A DNA stretch of 64,000 nucleotides from Thamnaconus septentrionalis (Eukaryota; Chordata; Actinopteri; Tetraodontiformes; Monacanthidae): NCBI GenBank assembly GCA_009823395.1, contig CM020501.1, positions 2,319,361 through 2,383,360 of the forward strand, given 5' to 3'. Of the stretch, positions 58,601-64,000 are shown piece by piece. Each line of letters begins with the position of its first letter. The first letter of the stretch is position 1. The position numbers and the translations under genes are program-made. The notes beneath the pieces were generated by a model. The model was not told the DNA's origin. It made no database searches and worked only from the letters and a program-made list of their open reading frames with translations.

Positions 58601-59301
58601 ATGGCATGCAGCATCATAAGAAATCATGGACCTCCCCCCCATCTCCCACCACCACCACATGCACACATGTTGATTGTTAACTTGACTGGCTAAGGCTTAT
58701 CCTTCATGACAAAGCAAATATTCCACCACCACTACTCCTCGTGCAGCTGTCTAGACAGTGCATTAAAAATTGATATTGGGAGAAAGAAGTAGAAGAAGAA
58801 AAAGAAAGGGGGAGGATAGGGAGCGAGAGGATAGGAGAGAGAGTGGGAGTAAGAAAAAAAACAAAACAAAAAAAAAACAGGTTTCCTCCGGCGAGAGAGT
58901 GACTGACCACTGGTTTGCTCCCGTTGCTCCTGGCTGGACGCGCCCGCCTCGGCGTCCACTTTGCGCCGGCACTGGCCCTGGCCCTGCACCAGTTGCTCCA
59001 GGGGAAGCTCCGAGTCGGGCGTCGGGTAGCACCGCAGACCGGTGGCGCACCGCGGGGTGTACACGCCGCACGTCTCGCCCTCCTGCCGGGCGCACACGGG
59101 GCAGCACCCGCAGCCCGGCTCGCGCACGATCTCCGCGCAGGTCTCGGTCAGCTGCGGGCAAAGCGCCTGGCGCTCGGCGGTGCAGCCCGGGCAGCGGAAC
59201 ACCATCTCGGCCAGAGAGGCGCCGGCGAGCGAGGCGGAGAGGATCAGCAAGCTGCAGCCGGCGTACATCAGCATTGTTGCAGGCGTGAGGCTTTTGGTCA
59301 T
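49126..59301 (-). CDS. igfbp2: Insulin-like growth factor-binding protein 2 (4 exons, 292 aa)
   Basis: Coding exons on the minus strand are 59301-58908, 50613-50429, 49546-49406 and 49284-49126 (stop TAA 49128-49126); phases 1, 0, 0; 879 nt. This secreted protein binds IGFs and limits their action. Two in-frame ATGs exist: 59301 ([10 protein letters not shown] at -3) and 59274 (MLMYAGC, 283 aa, A at -3); the second looks closer to other fish proteins. The signal peptide ends near ASLA, with mature EMVFRCPGC. The N-domain has 12 cysteines and GCGCCPVC at 63-70, and GVYTPRC and [15 protein letters not shown] are IGFBP2 features. The linker has [18 protein letters not shown], conserved in fish IGFBP2. 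The C-domain has [36 protein letters not shown] and an RGD at 270-272 for integrin binding. Intron 1 is 8.3 kb and carries transposons. Confidence 0.95.
51955..52000. repeat. (ATC)n trinucleotide repeat in igfbp2 intron 1
   Basis: A near-pure CAT/ATC array of about 46 bp, which gives a poly-His artefact frame on the plus strand. Confidence 0.95.
53226..53262. mobile_element. Single terminus of a hAT-like element
   Basis: AATTAATCGATTAATGGG followed by TTAATCATTTCAGCTCT resembles the ends of the TAATCGATTA-rich family found at 3274-4240. No partner end was found nearby, so it is a truncated relic in igfbp2 intron 1. Confidence 0.45.
55585..55635. repeat. (TTTC)n microsatellite in igfbp2 intron 1
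   Basis: A pure CTTT tetranucleotide array of about 50 bp. Confidence 0.95.
56522..57424. mobile_element. hAT-like non-autonomous element, 903 bp, with target duplication
   Basis: The element begins AGAGATGTAACGGTATGAC and ends GGTGATTTTTACATCCCT, so the ends form the short inverted repeat AGRGATGTAA. It is flanked by the direct repeat TTATGATATT at 56512-56521 and 57425-57434, close to the 8 bp expected for hAT. Subterminal CACGGT/ACCGCGG motifs recur. There is no transposase frame. It is inserted in an AT-rich ATATCATGTGCTCAGTAT-type repetitive patch within igfbp2 intron 1. Confidence 0.8.
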
Positions 59302-59671
59302 TATCACCGGGGCGATGGGAAGGCAATCCCAAGTGGGGGGAAAAAAGAGGGGGGTAGAGGGTGTGTGGAGGTGGGGGGTGGGTTGGGGTGGTGGGGGGTG
59401 CACGCGAACAGGTGAAGCCGGGGACTGGGAGGTCTGCTGGGTCCTACAAATTCCCAGGTTTGCTTTTGTGGGCCACAAGTTGGCGTTGATTTATCAGAAG
59501 GAGTCACTTGTTGTTCAGATATTTGAAATTTTTTTATTTATTTTTTTTGTTTATGCTTATTTTTCATTTTTGTTAAGATTTGCTCAAAGACTGGATTTGG
59601 CAGCAGAATAATTTTTGCGATTTGTATTCAAATGTGTATCTAAATTGGATTTATTTAAATGAGATAAAATA

Positions 59672-59720
<49 letters not shown>

Positions 59721-59856
59721 GTTTTTCACAAATTGACAGAAATTATTACATTTCTACTGTGACGACTCACACAATTAATTTGAAGGTCCATTTTCAAATT
59801 GATTTATTAGCAATAAATGTGATTGAAAATATGTTTGGTTGTTTTAATGTGAGATA
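59302..59856 (-). promoter_or_regulatory. igfbp2: igfbp2 upstream region
   Basis: The first bases upstream of the igfbp2 start are G/C-rich (GGTG-type runs on the plus strand at about 59337-59400, so pyrimidine-rich on the sense strand), then AT-rich with an (ATT)n at 59673-59720. No clear TATA box is visible at a fixed position. The region ends at a TIR transposon. Confidence 0.4.
59673..59720. repeat. (ATT)n trinucleotide repeat upstream of igfbp2
   Basis: A pure ATT array of 48 bp lies about 370-420 bp upstream of the first igfbp2 ATG. Confidence 0.95.
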
Positions 59857-60013
59857 TTACGGAAGCGCATTGCTGCCACCCTAGAAAAAAAAAAACAGGG
59901 CTCAGTATCACGTTATAACGTGATACTGTCACATTTTTACGTGATAATTTGCGCGTTTTTACATAATTTCATAATGAATCTAAACTAAATGGAGTGAGGC
60001 AAACGGAGGCACC

Positions 60014-60169
60014 ATGTCTCGTCTGCATGAGTTAATTAGACTGTATTTTAAACTTGGTTTGAGGCATGGTGAGATCTTCAATTTATTAAGCGCCATCGAT
60101 GAAATTAATATAAGTTTGCGTACTTTGAGGAGGATTTTGAGATGCTTGGAACTCGCAGCTCGTCCATAG
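60014..60169 (+). pseudogene. N-terminal piece of an integrase-like transposase gene
   Basis: ATG at 60014 opens 51 codons beginning MSRLHELIRLYFKLGLRHGE and containing INISLRTLRRILRCLEL. I recognise this layout (LYFKLGL-x-HGEIL, then SxRTLRRIL, a probable helix-turn-helix) from integrase-core proteins that occur in many copies in fish genome annotations. The frame ends at TAG 60167-60169 instead of running on to the catalytic core. This recognition is from memory and was not searched. Confidence 0.6.
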
Positions 60170-60386
60170 TTGGAGCGAAATACTTGATACCGTTTCTTTC
60201 TTTAATAACTTTTCTTTATTATATATATCACATGAAAACTTTCGTGGACAGAGCTCTACAAGCGAGAACAACAAAACGCGCTCATACACCTTATTGGCGT
60301 TAGTGGATCATTTGAACCCCACTGGCTGATTAACTTCAAAATAAAATCATAAAACAAAATAATATCAACATCCAAAATCCAACAGT

Positions 60387-60524
60387 ATGGGATTGTATCG
60401 TAGGAAGAATGAATTCGACCCGATGAAGTTGCGACGTTTTCTCATTGATCAACTGGAGGGGCAGGGAAGGCTCCATGGGTACAAGTTCCACCATCTCAAC
60501 TGCATCCTAATTTTCACGTTATAA
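60387..60524 (+). pseudogene. Second piece of the integrase-like gene
   Basis: The frame MGLYRRKNEFDPMKLRRFL and EGQGRLHGYKFHHL follows the N-terminal piece in the same protein family (GLYRRKN comes directly after the RTLRRIL helix in intact members). It is separated from the first piece by 217 bp of AT-rich DNA and ends with a stop inside the right terminal repeat, so the DDE catalytic part is missing. Confidence 0.6.
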
Positions 60525-60642
60525 CTAAAAATTATCACGTAAAAACGTGAAAGGATCGCGTTATAACGTGAAAGTATCGCGTTATAACGTGATACTGAGC
60601 CCTGTTTTTTTTTTCTAGGGTGGCAGCAATACACTTCCGTAA

Positions 60643-63600
60643 GATATAATTATGAAGAAAAAAAATGTTTTATCCACAAATGATAATCCGTTGTATTGGC
60701 AAAATGAGCAGCTCCAGGTCCTTCATCTTAAACTAAGAATATAAAAAAAAAAAAAATTTAAAAACAGGGATTGTCTGCAATACACTTTCTTGCCAATAGA
60801 TGCCACTAAATCTCACACTATGGGCCTTGAAACAGTCATCTTTATTTCCCTCACATTTTCTGAAATAATAACTGAACAGTATCAGGTCTCTGGAAGCGCT
60901 AAGAATCAAAACTGCTTCCTGCTCACCTGAAAATGAAATTCAGGTTTTCAAATTAAAAATAAAATTTGGACGGCAGTAAACCATGGTGCCCCGACTGTAA
61001 GGCTCCCCATTAAGTCGCTTACACCGCGGCGATGTTTGCTTCAATCAGCACAGTTTGCCCCCAGCCCTGCCCCTACCCCGTCCCCAACAGACAACTCCCA
61101 CCCCTCCATCTCCCAGAATGCATGAATAAACAAACAAACAAACAAAAGGACTATGTGCGGCGCATTCCTTACATGGCCGGACCTCCCCGCTGCTGCAGAC
61201 ATGTCCATTGACACTCAATTAAAGAAAAAAAAATGAAAAGCCGCCGCCGGCCACCCCGCCGACTCCTGCACGCCCCCTGCACAGTAACGCCACTGTTGCC
61301 GCACACATGCAGCAATGTTTCCTATTGATCAGTCGCTCCAAGCCTCCGCCCGCCCAACAAGCCCCTGTTAACCCCGTCCGGGCGTGTTAGGCTAATCTGT
61401 GTTTGTCTGCGGGCCCTAGAAATAGCGTAACAGGCCAAATATAAATGCAGATTATTTTGTTCTGTGGGTGGGTGCCCCCCCCCACCCCCACACCCCCCAC
61501 CCCAGACCCTCCAGACCCCCCAGAGCCCCTCCCCCTGGTGATTAAGCCCATGTTTGGCCCCATTCAACAGTGGCACCCGGTGGATCGTCCATGGGTGTTA
61601 AGGGGAGAAAAAGGCACATTTGAAGCAGCCTTGCAGTCTCAGGTGGCGCAGGTTAGGTTTGCGGGGGGCAGGGGTAAGCGGGGGGGTTAATGCCCACAGG
61701 GGTTTGTTTGCGCACAGGGCCTCGTATGCCATCTTGTGAACGCCGTGCATGGAAAAGGAGGGCGGCCAAAGCGGCCACAGCGGCTAATAGGCCCTAACAG
61801 GCCGCAGCCGCTGCCCGCCGTGTGTGCTAAGTGATCCCCACCAAGGTCGGCGACTCGAATTTCCTCCCCGCAGAGCCGTTGGGCAAACACAAACTCTGGG
61901 TAAACTTGGACTTGACCGAGGGGTGGGTATGAATGGTATCGTCGATGGGCCGAAGACGCACACAGGGAGGTTTGTGTGTGCGAGGTCTTAATTACAGTGC
62001 AGGACGACTGGCACCCCCTCCTCCCTCCGCTGACACTTTTTTTTTTTTTTTTTTACTGTGTCACAACACCATGTTTCATCCGTCTGACACGCAGTTATTA
62101 GCTGTATAAACACCTGGAGCTTTTTTTTTTTTTTTTTTTTTTGCTTAAAATGTAGCCATCAGCAAAAATTTTAACTTTAATTTTGCAGTGATTTACACTA
62201 AGTCTTTTTTTTTTTCCTTTGTTTATACGGCTCTAAGTGACAAAGCGACCACAGCTAACATCTGAAATTTTCACATATCCGCCAACCCTTCAATATCAAG
62301 TGTTTTTAGCTAGTTTTAGTGCTCCATAATATATTGGGATCCTTTTAGTTGCCATGAAAGTCAGACACAATTCCTGCAAACTGCTGCTCGGAATCTCCAG
62401 AAGAAGAAGAAGACGAGGAGGAAGAAGAAGATGAAGAAGAAGAAGTGAACTTCTTTTGTTAGGAGTTCTCATGGATGCTTTCAGTCGGACTGGATGACAA
62501 ACAAAGAGTCATCAGTAAAGGCTTTGTCCCGATGGAGGAAAATACTTTGACTCCAGCTGTGTTTGGAAAGAAGTTTTGCAAAGCACTGTTGTGAAGCAGC
62601 TTTTTTTTTACCCAAATATTTAATTGGAGACATAGATACTTCCTCGATATTCAGCCAAGGCTAGGCCTCGGCCAGATATTGAATCCCAGTTGATCCGTTG
62701 TGACAGGAAAACACTGACCAGGCTGATGCTGGGCTTCCCATTGCCGTTGGCCTGCTGAATTTTGAGCTGCTTGGCTTCACACTCAGCCCTCTGAAGCAGC
62801 AGAGGGCTGTCTTGTATATTAAACCAATACATGTTCCTTCTGTTTTTAAAAATCAAGCTACAGCTAACAAGTCCAATCACCAAATTTATCGTCTTTTTGG
62901 CTGCATGTGCGTTTTCCGAGCCATCCAAGCCCATAAAACGTGTCTGAGACATTTTCTCCGACCGTTTGTAACTGATTGCGCCGTTTGCTGTTTTGTGGCT
63001 ACGTTTGCTTGGACTGCTGATTGGATAATTAGTCAGGGGGTGTCGGAAAAGCCATCCGTCATCCTGATTTGCCGCCGTCTCGGCCTCTGTGGCTGGATTG
63101 TGCCTTCAAAGTGCATGTGATGTAAAGTGTGAATTCAAGAGTGAGCCATCCAGACTGTGTGTGCGATGCAAACGTGTGTCGCCAAGTGGAAATGTTTACC
63201 CAAAAAATGACACACATCAAGCCCCCACGTGGAAATGCTCACATCACAAGCAGCAAATGGAAATTTAAAAAATGCCTCTGTGTGTATGTGTATGTGAGCG
63301 CGTGCGTGTGCGTGTGTGTGGGTCTGCATGCCACTGCGTGGCCCAAGTGTAAGTGTGTTTGTTTGCTGCCTAGCAACAAGTGATGCATGTGCAAATGAGG
63401 GAAAGTTCTCCTGCTTTATTTGGTCATGAAAAATCCTCGCAGGCTACGTCGTCGTCGACTCTGAGAGTCCGCCGGAGGCTCTCGGCCTTGCTGCTGTTGT
63501 GTGTCGTGTTGTGTGCTGATGTCAGCGGGTATTACAACAATCGACTCCCTGACATTACCGCCTGCTCTTGCAGCACGTGTACTGCAGCAGTCATTTAGCA

Positions 63601-64000
63601 GGTTGCACAGTCGTCGTCTTCGCACTTTATCCAAAGCATATGAAATCCAAGGCCTTGCAAACAAACTGCGCTCTATAAAGCACAGCTCTGTGCAAGAGAA
63701 AATCAGAGACGCGCTCTCGGATTTTGTTTTTTATGGGTGCCACGACACGGATATGGCTCGGCCAACATCTGCCAGCGGTGTGAGATGTAGTGTGAGATTA
63801 AATTTGACAGCTGGCATTTATTAAAGGCCGAGCCAAAAACCGCAGTAAAAAGGTGTGGTGTGGCCCTGTGCTGAGTGCGTACATTCAGTTTGAAATGATG
63901 TGTCCTGCTGCCGGGGGTGATGCGATGGGGACAAAAATGTCTGTTATGGGGTTGTAAAAGTGACAAAAATATCTACTACTGGCTTAAAATATATATATAT
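60643..64000. other. Non-coding flank beyond igfbp2
   Basis: I see no exon set. It holds a GAA-rich repeat at 62398-62447, several poly-T runs (62037-62055, 62120-62142), a short (GT)n at about 63300 and (AT)n at the window edge. Two moderately GC-rich, low-repeat blocks (61340-61450 and 63600-63840) could be conserved non-coding DNA, but this cannot be judged from one genome. Confidence 0.4.
62398..62447. repeat. GAA/GAG-rich simple repeat
   Basis: An imperfect AGAAGA/GAGGA array of about 50 bp. Confidence 0.85.

Larger units (their letters stand above)
59857..60642. mobile_element. TIR transposon with palindromic subterminal motifs and integrase remnants
   Basis: The ends are inverted repeats: TTACGGAAGCGCATTGCTGC on the left, and TTACGGAAGTGTATTGCTGC on the minus strand from 60642. 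The match continues through CACCCTAGAAAAAA and CAGGGCTCAGTATCACG for about 70 bp, then more loosely to about 110 bp through TTTTTACGTGATAATTT. Both ends carry the palindrome CACGTTATAACGTG or close variants: at 59909-59922 within a perfect 26-bp palindrome, and near 60557 and 60577. Flanks GATA/GATA may be a short target duplication. Two open pieces between the ends match an integrase-like gene family. Confidence 0.8.

Overview
The window is vertebrate nuclear DNA, and everything in it points to a teleost fish. Genes have many short GT-AG exons, there are very long pure microsatellites ((AC)n, (GATA)n, (CATA)n, (AT)n), and the introns hold teleost-type hAT and other DNA transposons. Four protein-coding genes can be rebuilt exon by exon, all with consistent splice phases: cyclin Y-like 1 (ccnyl1, minus strand, 10 coding exons, 341 aa), the HSP70 lysine methyltransferase mettl21a (plus strand, 3 coding exons, 218 aa), igfbp5 (plus strand, 4 exons, 273 aa) and igfbp2 (minus strand, 4 exons, 292 or 283 aa). 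I cannot name the species, and I cannot assign the a/b copy of the teleost-duplicated igfbp genes from sequence alone.

Layout. 1-2.2 kb: non-coding, with a 122-bp (AC)n. 2.2-6.9 kb: ccnyl1, with a hAT-like element in one intron. 6.9-8.3 kb: a shared intergenic promoter region between divergent ccnyl1 and mettl21a, holding a (GATA)n and a (CATA)n array. 8.3-9.8 kb: mettl21a, whose second intron is about 90% a terminal-inverted-repeat element. 9.9-19.9 kb: gene-poor DNA with a LINE 3' tail, a degenerate minisatellite and unassigned open segments. 19.9-28.9 kb: a decayed L1/Tx1-type LINE split by a later Ty3/gypsy LTR retrotransposon (minus strand, 5-bp target duplication), which itself carries a short SINE-like insertion. 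28.9-39.9 kb: intergenic, with transposon end fragments. 39.9-48 kb: igfbp5 with its GA-rich upstream region and a long 3' UTR containing a 100-bp (AT)n. 48.4-59.3 kb: igfbp2, converging tail-to-tail on igfbp5, with a hAT-like element flanked by a 10-bp target duplication in its 8.3-kb first intron. 59.86-60.64 kb: a TIR element just upstream of igfbp2 that carries CACGTTATAACGTG-type palindromes and two pieces of an integrase-like transposase gene. 60.6-64 kb: no gene recognised.

How the genes work together. igfbp5 and igfbp2 encode secreted binding proteins that control how much IGF reaches its receptor; each keeps the 12-cysteine N-domain, a variable linker and the 6-cysteine thyroglobulin-type C-domain. 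igfbp2 keeps an RGD motif and igfbp5 keeps a basic heparin-binding stretch. ccnyl1 and mettl21a are housekeeping-type genes (CDK14/16 activation and chaperone methylation) in a head-to-head arrangement that, from memory, also exists in mammals. There is no operon-like logic; the observations most worth following are transposon nesting and transposon effects on introns and on the igfbp2 upstream region.
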